From the NCBI GenBank assembly GCA_031771865.1, contig JASISA010000007.1:806001-870000 (forward strand): a stretch of DNA of 64,000 bases, read 5' to 3'. This document shows, piece by piece, positions 10,944 to 21,657 of this stretch. How positions within the stretch are numbered: the first letter of the stretch is position 1; every line of letters starts with the position of its first letter. Origin of the DNA: Nothophaeocryptopus gaeumannii (taxonomy: Eukaryota; Ascomycota; Dothideomycetes; Mycosphaerellales; Mycosphaerellaceae). Below the pieces are notes generated by a model. The model made no database searches. It saw only the letters and a list, made by a program, of their open reading frames with translations, and was not told the DNA's origin. Both the position numbers and the translations under genes were made by a program.

Positions 10944-11913
10944 ATGGCATATTTCCAAACGCCAGGGGTCGCCCTAGTCACCGGAGTAAGTAACCAAGCT
11001 TACCTGCACGCACTTCACTTGACTTCACTTACTGACCACCTTCCAGTCCGCCGGCGGTATAGGTCTCGGCGCAGCCAACGCCCTCGCAGCCTCCGGAGCC
11101 TCCACGATCGTCTTCGCCGACATCGACGAAGAGCGTGCCCGCCTCGCAGCCAAGGCATCTAGCGCCTTTGCCACCTTTCCTAATTACCAGGCCAAGGCGG
11201 TCCGACTAGATGTGACGAATTGAAAATCCGTCGAAGACCTCGTCCAGGATATTGTAGGCGAATTTGGCAGGATTGACTACCTGGTGAATTCTGCAGGCGT
11301 CGATCAAAAGGAGTATGTACCTATTCCGGAGGACGATTTGAAGGATTTTGATCGCGTACTCAACGTCAACGCAAAAGGTATTTTGATCGTCTCGAGGGCC
11401 GTGGCGAGGGTCATGATGAAGCAGGAGCCACGATCTTTCAAGACCTGGAACGGAGGCCACAGAGACTTATTCAGGGGAGTAATTGTGAACGTCACGAGCG
11501 CTGCTGCGTTGACGGGTATTCCGGGGAAAGTGGCGTATGTCACGAGTAAACATGCTGCTCTGGGGACGACGAAAGTGCTAGGTCAGTCAACGTCCTACCT
11601 TCCTGAGCCTCTGGCTTTGTATTTGGCACTGACTTCTGCAGCTCTCGACCTCGCTCCTCACTCTATCCGCGTCAACACCATCTGCCCAACATGGGTGGCC
11701 ACTCCTATGTGGGAAGGCGAGCAGAGGAAGTTCACACCTGCGACGGACTTGGTGAAGAAGATTAGTCCGCTAGGCAGACCAGCAGATGTCGATGAAGTTG
11801 GGAACAGCATTGTGTATCTTTGTAGCCCAGCAGCTAGCTATGTCTCTGGTCATGCGTTGGTACTGGATGGGGGAATGATGGCTGGTCCACCGATTGGGGC
11901 GTTGTTGGGTTGA
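10944..11913 (+). pseudogene. Short-chain dehydrogenase/reductase with one in-frame TGA
   Basis: Three exons (10944-10985, 11047-11581, 11642-11913) splice in phase to 282 codons, a typical classical SDR length. The cofactor motif is TGSAGGIGLG at the first junction. NSAG, a catalytic Ser in NVTSAAA and the YxxxK pair in YVTSK are all present, and the C-terminal VNTICPTWVATPM and VSGHALVLDGG are canonical. Codon 73 (11221-11223) is TGA, in LDVTN-stop-KSVEDLV, where relatives have an ordinary residue. No intron can remove it. Everything else is intact, so this is a very young null allele, a sequencing error or, less likely, a readthrough site. Such enzymes oxidise or reduce alcohol/ketone groups with NAD(P)(H). 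The position between a permease and a monooxygenase suggests a shared metabolic route. Confidence 0.85.
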
Positions 11914-12238
11914 TGAGAGCGTAAGGGAGAGGCTGAGAGGGGTGGAACTCATATTGGGCAACAGAGAAGCTATATATAGCAGCATCGGCTCGGAAAATGG
12001 TGTCACGCCGAGAACTCAATTTGGGCGATGAATGATGCTCACTCCCACATTCACCGCCAGGAACGCTCGAACTCAATGCCTTCGGTACCGCCATCAATGC
12101 ATCTGAAGATGATACGGTAGCAAAATGTCCGAAGATCGCAGGCGCATAGACGATAGCCAGGCTAAGTGCCCTCTCTTCTCTCCTCCATCACTGTGTATCA
12201 TCCTCTCCTTTCACATCTAACAGCTCTCCTCCACCACG
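11914..12238. other. Intergenic spacer between SDR and FAD monooxygenase genes
   Basis: A 325-base spacer. A TATATATA-like run lies near 11970 and a pyrimidine-rich tract (12170-12235) directly precedes the next ATG, as expected for a fungal core promoter. Confidence 0.5.
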
Positions 12239-13498
12239 ATGGGCTCCATACAGCCAGACGACAGAAAAGTGAACATCGCCATAGTAGGCGCAGGCATCGC
12301 CGGCCTCGCCCTCGCAGCAGGCCTCACAAAACAGCCTCACATCTCCTTCACAGTCTACGAATCCGTTCCAGAGCACAAAGATGTCGGCGCTGGCCTCGCA
12401 TTACACCTCAACGCCATCAAGGCCATGGCCCTGATCGGAGAGGAGGTGAAGCAAGTATACTTTGATCGGGCATTGAGTATGGGCGAGGAGAATGAGGAGA
12501 TGGTTACAGAGGTCATACTTGCGCAGGGAAAATACACAGGGGAGTGTGTAGCGGAACTGGGAAGGGCGAAGGGGAGGAAGACGATTGCTAGAGCGGAGTT
12601 GTTGAAAGGGCTGATGGAGTTGGTTCCTAGGGAAAGAGTGAAATTCTCGAAAAGACTGAAGAATGTCCAAGAGGAGGCAGAGGGCGTAAGAGTGACATTT
12701 GAGGATGGAGACGAGATCACAGCAGACTGCGTTATTGGCGCTGATGGCTTGAGGAGTAAGATAAGATCATACATCCTAGGCCCCGAACACCCTACCACAC
12801 CACCAAAGAACCACGAAGGCTGGCACGTCTACCGCAGAATGATGACCATGGACCAAGCCCGAGAAGAAGGCATCAACCCCAAATGGACAAAATTCGTCCC
12901 CATCTTCCTCGGCCCCAGAGGCCACATCAACTCAATACCCATGGACAAAGGCAAGCGAATCAGTGTTGGTGTCGCGGTTCGAGGAGCGAAGTTCAACGAG
13001 AAAGGCGAGGCGGAACCGATCGATATCAACAATTATCAGGATTACAGTGAGGAAGCTCAGGCCATGGTACGAATGGTCGCTAAAGACACGAATATGCGAT
13101 GGACGGCGGAGAATCACGATCCTGCTCCCTCGTACACGAAGGGACGAGTCTGTATGATCGGCGACGCAGCACATACGATGTACGGGTTTGCTGGTAACGG
13201 AGCCGCACAAGCTCTCGAGGATGGTGCGGTCCTCAACGCTCTCTTTCAGAAGGTATCTTCGCCTGGGCAGGTCGAAGCGGTTCTCAAGGCGTATGACATC
13301 GTGAGGAGGCCCCGATCACAGGCTGTCGTGGAGTTGACGAGGAAGAATGGGGAGGTGTATGCGTATGCTGTGCCGGAGTTGAGGGACAATGTGGAGGGCA
13401 TGAGGGAGTTCTTCAAGGATGCGGCGGCATACACGAATAATGCGGATTTGGGGAGGCAGAATGAAGAGGCAGTGAAGGTGTTTGAAGGTATGGTGTGA
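12239..13498 (+). CDS. FAD-dependent monooxygenase, salicylate hydroxylase-like
   Basis: A single exon of 419 codons. The N-terminal Rossmann motif GAGIAGLALAAGL binds the ADP part of FAD. VIGADGLRSKIR is the conserved DG motif that contacts FAD and NAD(P)H, and CMIGDAAHTMYGFAGNGAAQ is the GD motif that binds the FAD ribityl chain. This is the group A aromatic hydroxylase architecture, like salicylate and 6-hydroxynicotinate hydroxylases. The predicted reaction is NAD(P)H-dependent hydroxylation of an aromatic or similar ring in the cytosol. No transmembrane tail is seen. With the adjacent permease and SDR it forms a co-oriented trio suited to uptake and oxidation of a small aromatic or amino-acid-like compound; that pathway is inference. 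Confidence 0.92.
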   Translation: MGSIQPDDRKVNIAIVGAGIAGLALAAGLTKQPHISFTVYESVPEHKDVGAGLALHLNAIKAMALIGEEVKQVYFDRALSMGEENEEMVTEVILAQGKYTGECVAELGRAKGRKTIARAELLKGLMELVPRERVKFSKRLKNVQEEAEGVRVTFEDGDEITADCVIGADGLRSKIRSYILGPEHPTTPPKNHEGWHVYRRMMTMDQAREEGINPKWTKFVPIFLGPRGHINSIPMDKGKRISVGVAVRGAKFNEKGEAEPIDINNYQDYSEEAQAMVRMVAKDTNMRWTAENHDPAPSYTKGRVCMIGDAAHTMYGFAGNGAAQALEDGAVLNALFQKVSSPGQVEAVLKAYDIVRRPRSQAVVELTRKNGEVYAYAVPELRDNVEGMREFFKDAAAYTNNADLGRQNEEAVKVFEGMV

Positions 13499-13714
13499 AC
13501 AATTCAAGTACAGAGGCAGACATAATACCCGATATCTTTATTATTTTGATCTGCTTACAACAATGCTGCTAGAACACATCCCTGGGTTTCAAACGTCTTT
13601 CAGTCAGGCTAAGCGACCGGAACGCATATGCTTTGTCCACCTGCGATCTCACAAATCATGATCATATTCATACCCGCTCATTCTCGTAATCAATCATACC
13701 TAATGCCTGGTCCC

Positions 13715-14263
13715 TCACATCCCCAGCGGGTTACTCCCACTGACTTTCTTATTCTCCACCGGTTTCTTCTTCGCAGCAGGCAACTGCTTCGGATTCCCAC
13801 CCTGTCCCGCCAATCCTAGAGGATTTCCTCCCGTAGCAACCCTCGGCCCTCCAACTCCCACAGCATCTTTGATATTATTCCCATACCCGGCCACACCCTG
13901 TCCCCATCCTCGTGTAGTATTCGAAACAGTATTCCCAAGTCCCTCTCCGACTTTATTCACGCTGCCTCCGATTCCGTAGACGAAGGAGGAGGCATAGTTT
14001 CCTACACCGGCTACGGAGTTTTGCACGGTACGGTTGATCCAGTTTTCGGATTTGGGGGCGGTGGATGCTGTGCCGGCTTTGGAGAGGGCGGCGGCTTGGG
14101 TGGATTGCGGGTTCTTTGGGGCGGCGGGTTTGGAGACGGAGGTTGCTGGTTTGGAGGGGGCGGAGGGGGCTTTGACGGGGGCTCGGGCTGGTGGGTTGGC
14201 CTTTATGGGTGGGTTCTTGGGTGCGGTGGCTTTGCCTGGTGGGTTTGGTCTGGTTGTCGACAT
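13715..14263 (-). CDS. Small Pro/Ala/Lys- and Gly/Asn-rich conserved fungal protein
   Basis: The frame of 182 codons is started at ATG 14263 (MSTTRPNPPGK). The first 75 residues are a Pro/Ala/Lys-rich disordered tail. The middle (ENWINRTVQNSVAGVGNYAS, then GIGGSVNKVGEGLGNTVSN) is Gly-rich, amphipathic and mildly repetitive, reminiscent of membrane-associated helices. The C-terminus again carries KK-rich stretches. Upstream in-frame codons to 14323 could add 20 residues through another ATG. I do not recognise a named family and give no function. The opposite strand shows long open frames, but they are mirror images of this GC-rich repeat. Confidence 0.65.
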   Translation of the reverse strand: MSTTRPNPPGKATAPKNPPIKANPPARAPVKAPSAPSKPATSVSKPAAPKNPQSTQAAALSKAGTASTAPKSENWINRTVQNSVAGVGNYASSFVYGIGGSVNKVGEGLGNTVSNTTRGWGQGVAGYGNNIKDAVGVGGPRVATGGNPLGLAGQGGNPKQLPAAKKKPVENKKVSGSNPLGM

Positions 14264-14954
14264 GATGGCTGTTCCTCTTGTAGTTGTCTGGAAGGCTCGT
14301 TGGATGCTGTTTGTCAGATGCAAAATGAAAAACGAGTACCCACGTTCTGGACTGCTACCGTCTTACCCACATATCTACTCCTTACACAGCAATGTCATTC
14401 GCCTCCTTCCACTGTGGTGGTGGTACACAAAACCTGGAAGTGAGGGCACAGGAGCATCGACATCCCTGCAATTCGAAATGCAGCCTGGTTACGTCAGAAG
14501 CGGAAGAGCCCGCACTTAGCGAAAGCTTAGCGTCCTCCGACATCCGACGTCCACGACCCCTTCAAGAGATGGGAGTTGTGAAGAGGAGTCTTGACCAGGC
14601 TAACATCGGGATACACCACCTCCTAATTCACGGCCGAGGGATTTTCGTTCAATTCTGAAGGCGCCTGGAGTACATCGGGATTCATGTCGACTACCTAACT
14701 CCCAGCGTTGGGCTCTGGAAGGCCGTACCAGGCGCGTGCCGGAAGCCATGCGTCTCCATTCAAGGGCCGCTTCATCGAGTTCTGGAGGAAGTGAATAATT
14801 GAGACCGTTCCAATCGCGCATATACACGCACGGCTGTTCACGCGACTCTTCAGGTGAGCTTTAGACGTTCGAAAGCCCTTTCACCCCCTCCTCACTTTCC
14901 TCAACCTTCTACATCCTTACAACCACCGACACCACTCACTCGACAACGCACAAC
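14264..14954. other. Divergent intergenic region before the kinase gene
   Basis: About 690 bases between two genes pointing away from each other. A pyrimidine-rich tract (about 14876-14945) precedes the kinase start. No repeat or RNA gene was seen. Confidence 0.5.
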
Positions 14955-17900
14955 ATGTCGTCTGGGCGGCCAGCAGGGCGCCGCTCAACGCGCAGCAGCA
15001 GTAGCACGCGTCTACCAGATGATGGCACTCCCCAAATCTCGCGTACCAATACAGCATTCTCAGACGATTCCGAGCAGCCACTGACCTCGCCTACGTTCAC
15101 AGCGGCAACCTCGCTAACACAAGCCCTTGACGAACTTGGCCGCCACCCGTCGACTTTCTCTTCTAACCAGGAACGCGAGTTTGCTGTTTCGAGTCCGTCC
15201 ATTTTCAGCCCAAACGCCAGTTTCGCACCTTCCATCGCACCCTCGGGAATCTCAGGATCACCTTCGATTCGTTCGCGCGCACAGAGTATCGCAGAGGGCC
15301 TTTCTGAAAGTAAGTCCTTTTTCGTTTTCTAGTCTGCGGGAGTTGTTAGACCAGAGTTCGATCGAGCCAAGCAAAGCTTGGGTTACCGGGTGGCGACCGC
15401 AACACGATCAGACTGACACTTGACTTTACTTCCAATAGACAGGTCCGATCAACAAGACCCGTAGGTGGTCGTTCGGTCCAGCACATTAAGTCAGACCTCA
15501 CTGCGCTCACAGAATCGATTGTGTTCGCGGTGAGGAAGTAAACCCTTTTTGCAAATTAGTGCAGAAGTCAACCTGCACGGGCGCCTCAACAGCTTGACTG
15601 GCTTCGCCTCGGACGGCTTTCTTCACACAGAAAGTTCATTGACACCCATTCCAGAATTCAGCAGAAGTGTCTCGTTCAGCACAGTCAAGGAGAGAATCAG
15701 CGCTTGGTCTGAACAGCAAGATCGCAGGATCAGCCAGGACATTGAAGGCCGCCGACCTCGCACAAGCAAGAAGCAAAAGAAAATCGACAAGAGTCTCATA
15801 AGTAAGCCAGTCATTCCGGATATCTTGGATAAGGCGGACACGCAGAAGCTGCAGAAATTCTGGAACGGTGTGGAGGGCAGCGAGCAGGGCGAAGGTGGAC
15901 AGCAGGTGAAGGGTGGTCAAGCGGGTTTCTAGCAGAATCCTCGTGCTCCGCCCGTACCTCCTATCCCAAAGGGAGTGACAGGTCATACTAATCCACGATC
16001 AATACCGTTGCCTCTGCCAATCCGATACGAGTCAGCGCCGATTCAACCAACTCAGGTCCAGTCAACTCAGCAGCCGCAGTACGCTCCACCACCGACCAGA
16101 TACAACCGTCTCAGCTCTATCTCTGAGCATCCGAACAAGCACTTCGAAGCGTCAGGATCTGACGCCTCAGCATCGACCACCATGGACACCTCACTTCTAG
16201 CGCCGGCCGCGCAGTCTTTTGCTGACCAGCAGGACAAAGCGCGGCGTGTCAAGGAAGCTCAAAGCATGGCCGACGACCTTGCTAACAAGGCAGAGACTAT
16301 GGGTACGAGCGTGCCACCGTATGAATTTCTAGAGCTGATCGGCAAGGGCGCGTTCGGTCGCGTGTTCAAGTGCCGCGATGAGAAAAATGGCGACCTGGTC
16401 GCGGTCAAGATCGTCAACATTGACGAGCAGGACTGGACCTCAGGCTTCTCCTTGGGCGATTCGCGAGATAGCACCATCAAAGACTTCAAGAAAGAAGTCA
16501 GCATCCTCCAACAACTTAAGGACAACAACGCCAAGAATGTTAACCTCATCCACGATGCTTTCGACTGGCATTCGCAGCTCTGGATCGTCTCAGACTACTG
16601 CACTGGAGGCAGCATACGAACGTTGATGAGAGCTTTTGAGAAGGACGGCAAACCAAAAGGACTTCCGGAGCACTATATTCTCCCCATTGCCCGTGAGCTC
16701 GCTGCTGCTATGAAATCGATGCACGAACTTCACATCATCCACCGAGATATCAAGTGCGCCAACGTCTTCATCACCGAACACGGTGACATTCAATTAGGAG
16801 ACTTCGGCATTGTCGGCGTCATTGATCACGACAACACGAAGCGCAAGACGGTCATCGGTACCCCTCATTGGATGCCTCGAGAGATTGTAAGCCACTTGGG
16901 AGAAGATGCAGTACCCACCGGACAAGAGTACGGCAACGAGGTAGACATCTGGTCGTACGGGTGCACAATCTATGAGATGGCGACTGGACACCCACCTTAC
17001 TCAACTACCATGCCTGAGATGCTCGCAGAGGTAATGAAGTCTTCACCGCCACGACTTCAAGCTGGCGAGTACTCGATCGAGCTCTGCGACTTCGTCGCTT
17101 TCTGTCTCATCTCCGACCAGAAGGCACGTCCGACCGCTTCGGCAATCCTCAATCACCCGTTCATCAAAGACACAAGCAGAACCCATCCGACGAGCAAGCT
17201 GGTGGGTTTGATCGAAAAGTACAAGATCTGGGAGCATGGCGGAGGCTCACGCATGTCGTTGTGGGTGGCTTCGCCAGCAGATCCACAAAACATGCGTGGT
17301 GATCCCAATACTGAGGATGGGAGTGAAGCTGAGTTTGATGACTGGAGCTTCAGCACTTCTGATGACTTCGATCAAGCTTTTGGTAGGCGCTACAGCCAGA
17401 TGCCAGAGTCACAGAGAGATCACCTTTGGGACTTTGGCGCAACGCAGACTACTCAGCTGCCGCTTCTCAACACTCAGAACCTCAGCGTGGCCGAGCGCAT
17501 CAAGCGGGAGCATAGCGAACTCTCTGCAAATCGTGGCGAGCGATCTCTGGCGCGTCTGTACGACCCCAACGACCCAACTGGCTACCAGCTACCTAAAGCT
17601 GAACCACCACCAAGTGGTCCCCTACCACGTACCCCGTCGGACTTGCCGTTACGCAACGAAGCGCCGACCAGAGAGAGCATGATCGAGATCGATCTGGACG
17701 CTGCCGATGTTACCGCCACGTCAACATTTGCCATGCATATGGGCAATAACGAGAACACAGTCAAGCCTAAAGGTCGACATAGCTCTCACGATGAGGATGA
17801 TGGGGAGGAGTACTACTATGGGCAAGAAAGCAGCGACAACAAGAGAGCCACTATGGATTGGACATTCGACACTGCTGCCTCATCACTGCCGGCGCCGGAA

Positions 17901-19130
17901 ACACAGCAGTCAAAGCGAGTTATACAGCCCAAGCGAGATACGATGCAGTGGACGTTTCCAGCTGCCGCTCCCGCACCGGGACGCGCTCCTATTCCTGCGC
18001 CAATCTCGACTACAAAGCGCGGTACCATGGACTGGAGCTTCGCGACTGCGGAAGAGACCTCAGCAGAGCAGCCAGAAGACCCGAGTGGCCAGCATTCTTT
18101 CAACTTCGACAGTGATCTCGGACCAGGCTTCCGCCCTCAGCTCAAGCACACCGCGACCGAGCCTGTGGGTCACTTTAGAGACTTTTCACACAGTGGCGGA
18201 CTTCGCTCTAGCTCTCCCACTCGCGACTCGATCAGCTCATTGATTGATCTTGACGCTGGTTTGGCAGACACAATCCGCGATGGAGCTGAGATTGCTCGAC
18301 CATCCACTGCGAGCTCACATAGGACCGATGCAACCTCCGGAAATCCGTTCGATCTTGAAGATGATCAGGAGCCGAGAGATGTTGACCAAAATCGTTTCTC
18401 GTACCACAAGCAATGGCGTTCTGAGGGTGGTCCAGGCGTAAATCGAAACAGCTTGAGGACGATGCCGATGCATGCGCGTGGCAGTAGTCTATCGAGCACA
18501 GAGTCTGAGATGGATCCTAGTCTGAACGGAACCTACGGCATCATGAATGAGCCTTCCACAGACGTGATTGAGGAGGGACTGCTCGGCCTCGGACCAGGAC
18601 CGGAAATTGTGACCGACGACAATTGGCCAAACTTCTCCAGCGCATTTGGAGTCGAGACCAGTCCGCAATACATGCCTACACCGAGCGAGATTCGTGTCCC
18701 GAGACTTGGCGAGCCTGGCTTTCCACTCGAGCACGGCTTGCGTACCAACGGCCTGAGTGTGTCGTCTCGTTCCCGCGAGCCAAGCATTGAGCCGAGCGGA
18801 CCAGACGTCGACTTTCCGACGATGCAGCCTCCACTTCCTGAGGCTCTGACCGAGGACGCCGACGATCAGCTGTTGGAGGACGAAACCGCTCGCAATCTTG
18901 ACGATCTGGTGATGGCTCTCGACGCAGTGCAGTACGGTCTACGCCGTCACGCAGGCATCCAGGATGACGATGATGGAGAGCTGAGCTCGGATATCGACGG
19001 AGACGTCGACAGCCACAAGGAGACGACGGATGATGAGGCGGCCAACCTGTTGACGGCTCGTCGCCGTCCGCGTAGAGGGGATATGCGCTCATCTCCTCGT
19101 TTGCCTACGGGGGAGACGGTTGGGCAGTGA
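14955..19130 (+). CDS. STE20/germinal-centre-type Ser/Thr protein kinase (Nak1/Sps1-like) with disrupted 5' part
   Basis: The clean part is an open frame to 19130. Its kinase domain starts near 16318: GKGAFGRV P-loop, VAVKIV lysine, HRDIKCANV catalytic loop (about 16740), DFG (about 16801), GTPHWMPREI activation segment and DIWSYGCTIYEMATG. Relatives have MPPE where this gene has MPRE. The long C-terminal region is disordered and holds three copies of a KR-x-TM-[DQ]-W-[TS]-F motif (about 17850, 17930 and 18015). The N-terminal extension begins at ATG 14955 (MSSGRPAGRRS), with a donor at 15310. Beyond that, KTRRWSFGPA and HIKSDLTALTESIVFAV lie in different frames, and a TAG at 15930-15932 interrupts QAGF-stop-QNPRAPPVP. 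Translation from a downstream ATG could still give an intact kinase. GCK kinases of this type act in polarity and septation. Confidence 0.8.
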
Positions 19131-19180
19131 GGTGAATGCACTGAGCTCTGGTAGCTCAGCAGAGAGCATGCATTCTGTGT

Positions 19181-20110
19181 GATTCGATAGGAAGTCATGA
19201 GTACGACGATGGAATGAAAAGAGGAGAGAGACAGGCTTTGTTAATTAGGAAAAAGCTCCGTTGGGAGCCAAAATCACACGCGTTCACCAATTGTTTCTCG
19301 TCGCATCATGCATACTGAGAAGCTTATTAGGAAGTTAGGAGTACCATGCTGCGATGAGAAGAAGAGAGAGATAGCCTTTGTATAGTAGAAAACTGCCCTA
19401 TTGGGAGCTGAGATCATCCGGTTGTAGCAATTGTTTCTCGCGGTCGCATTGCTCTCACAAGCGTTCAGCGGCCACTTTAATAGTCTGTTTCGGTTCACGT
19501 TCTGTCGAGAGAAGAAGCGGTTCTGGACGTCCATCTCTAGGTATAGGCAAGTAACGTTGCTGTCGTAGGGAAAGTCGGTAGCCTGTCACGGCGAGAGTGC
19601 ATCTGAGAGACAGGATGGATGCTCAAGGTGATTTGGTTACACTTTCAATATACAGCAGTTGCTTCTCACTATCTCACAGATTCGCCACATCTTCAGTGGC
19701 CACTTCGACAGTCTCTTCTGTCCTTAGTGCGTCAAGATGTGATGCGGGCTCCAACCATGAGTCTTGAGGCACCGTCGAGCGTCGCTGCTGTACCGTGGGA
19801 CTTCAACAGCTTATGCCTCGATCATGCAGCTGAGAGAGAGGAGGGATGCTTAGGAGATTAGAGCACACATTCGATGGATAACAGCTGTTTCTTGTCTCAA
19901 TGCTTCACCCTGCGTCCAACATTCCCTTCATGAGGTTCTTTTATCATGTTTCCGTCGAGATACCCTGCGGGTTTCCACAGTCACCCGCCACGCACACTCG
20001 AGCGTCGCTGCTCCAGAACAGGACACCAGCAGACTGTTTTCCAACATGCGGCTGAAAGACAGGCATGGATATGACCTGACTTTCAACTGCTTGCCGACCT
20101 GCCCTTGTCG
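19181..20110. repeat. Diverged tandem repeat array (four to five copies)
   Basis: Downstream of the kinase gene, similar segments recur in direct orientation. Copy 1 (about 19181-19301) and copy 2 (about 19322-19445) share AGGAAGT, GAGAGAGA, GGCTTTGT/GCCTTTGT, TTGGGAGC and CAATTGTTTCTCG in the same order and spacing. Copy 3 (about 19600-19725) keeps the CAGTTGCTTCTC core and the following GGCCAC...AGTCT block that also follows copy 2. Copy 4 (about 19828-19900) and a weak copy 5 (about 20045-20110) keep the purine-rich GCTGAGAGA part. CGAGCGTCGCTGCT recurs at 19775 and 20000. It is non-coding and the origin is unknown. Confidence 0.65.
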
Positions 20111-20317
20111 TCTACAAGCAACGATAAGCCTGCGAACGGTTCCCCGTTGACTTTCCTTAACTCCTCGTCCCCTGCTCAAGACCATTTCTCTCGAACGCTC
20201 GCTTAATCTGTTCTAGATCTACCTTCGAAGGCAAGAGAGTAGGCAGGAGGCGCTGGCCACCTTCAAGCGCACTGTCACGAAACCAAAAAGGTCATCATAG
20301 ACTCTCGTGCCTATTGC

Positions 20318-20696
20318 ATGGACAACACTTCCAACGCTCTCGCAAAGGCTAAAACACTACCGAAAAGCCAACCGCCAAGCTTCAGCGCCGCTGTGCAAGG
20401 GATGCGGCTTCCCACTGCAAGATCGAACAGTGATTCCTTGGAACCCCAACAACAACTGCGGCAGAACGTACCAAGTCTGTGTGAGCTAAGGTTTCTATGG
20501 ACATAACCCTCGCTTCAATGCTAGTTGGAGACGCTGGACTGACGACCGAGGAATCCGGTCAGGCAATCCGCACTGCGATTCTAAAGTACCGAGTCGTCTT
20601 AATCGCAAGGGTCAAGATAAAGATGTACCGGGGAATGGCTTCTGGACATGTGCAACGGGGAGATGCAGTTATTATTCGGAAAACAGAGAGGGCTAA
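20318..20696 (+). pseudogene. GRF-type zinc-finger protein remnant
   Basis: Frames here read as a two-finger GRF-like protein of a kind common in filamentous fungi: CKGCGFPLQ-x-TVIPWNPNNNCGR-x-YQVC, then GFYGHNPRFNASW, DDRGI, and GNGFWTCATGRCSYYS. An in-frame TAA at 20487-20489 splits the first finger from the rest. The natural ATG (20318, MDNTSNALAKAKTLPKS) is in another frame than the first finger, so a frameshift near 20395 is also implied. GRF fingers bind nucleic acid and are found in topoisomerases, endonucleases and many uncharacterised fungal proteins. No intron fits between the two halves. The gene looks recently inactivated. Confidence 0.6.
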
Positions 20697-21430
20697 TCGT
20701 ATAAGAAAGGGGAGGTGAATTATGGTGAGGAGGAACGTTTCATGATACAGTGATAGTATACTTCGGAGTTCGGACAGCAATGAGAATGCATGGTTCATCG
20801 CACTAACGACATGTCAATTTGGAAACGCCTTGCCGATGGCTCTGCTCTCAAGCCACTTGAACGCTGTGACGCCTCGTGTCCTCTATTATGGCGCGAACGC
20901 CTGTGCATCGCCACGGACAACATTTCGTAAACTCAGCAGCGGCCGTAAGTACAACGCCGAAGACGACCTCGCGTTGCTGGTGGGTTTTGCGTTGTGTTTG
21001 GACGGCCTATGGTAAGAAGACGTGAAGCAACACGTTATGTCGAAGCAGTTACGACGAGGTGCAATCTTCGAGTTGCATTTCTTGAAAGTCGTTCGGGGAA
21101 GAAATCGTGGCTTGATGGGAAAATAGACTTCTGTACAACTACCGGCGGGGTACGCATGAATTGTTTCTGCCGATATGCGTTAGATCCATGCAATAGCAGT
21201 TCGCCAAGGACAGGAACTGGACGATCTCCTACCCAATCTCTCTCGGTCCGGACAACTACGAGACGAACCTCGTGTTCCTGAAACACCAGAGTTGCTTGCA
21301 TTAATAAGAGGTATCGTGAACCTCTGCAGAAGTCGTGGAGGGTGTCTCCTCCACTGATGCTGCTCCACTGTTCGACTCGTGGAGACACCTTCCGAGAAGA
21401 CTGAAGAACTATAGATCTGCCGATCTAGCA
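20697..21430. other. Gene-poor stretch
   Basis: About 730 bases with no supportable gene. The short frames on both strands show no family resemblance. Confidence 0.5.
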
Positions 21431-21432
21431 TA

Positions 21433-21573
21433 ACGTGGACAGGGTGAAAATCGCCGCCGCCCTCACTCGCTAGCGCCTCTTTCAATTGGTGACTTCACTC
21501 GCTTGAGGCCAGGCATCATATCAGGCATTACGCCAGCGACTAAAGGGCGGCGGCGACTTTACCCTGTCCACGT
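21433..21573. mobile_element. 141-bp MITE with about 45-bp terminal inverted repeats and TA target duplication
   Basis: The left end reads ACGTGGACAGGGTGAAAATC and continues GCCGCCGCCCTCACTCGCTAGCG; the right end is its near-perfect reverse complement (CGCCAGCGACTAAAGG, then GCGGCGGCGACTTTACCCTG, then TCCACGT). A TA dinucleotide lies directly outside each end (21431-21432 and 21574-21575), the target duplication of Tc1/mariner elements. ACG-initial ends with an ACAGGGT block resemble Fot1/Pogo-type fungal ends. The centre of about 50 bases is unique and non-coding, so it would need a transposase in trans. Confidence 0.85.
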
Positions 21574-21657
21574 TACATACTCAAGGCCCGAGACAAAGCA
21601 GTCAGCATCCTGAAGATCAGGGTCTCTCCGTTCGCCACAGCTTCGACGAACAAGACG

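Noticed and set aside
15868..15932. A 65-base intron removing the kinase TAG
   Set aside because: The length is not a multiple of three and the join would put the downstream linker out of frame.
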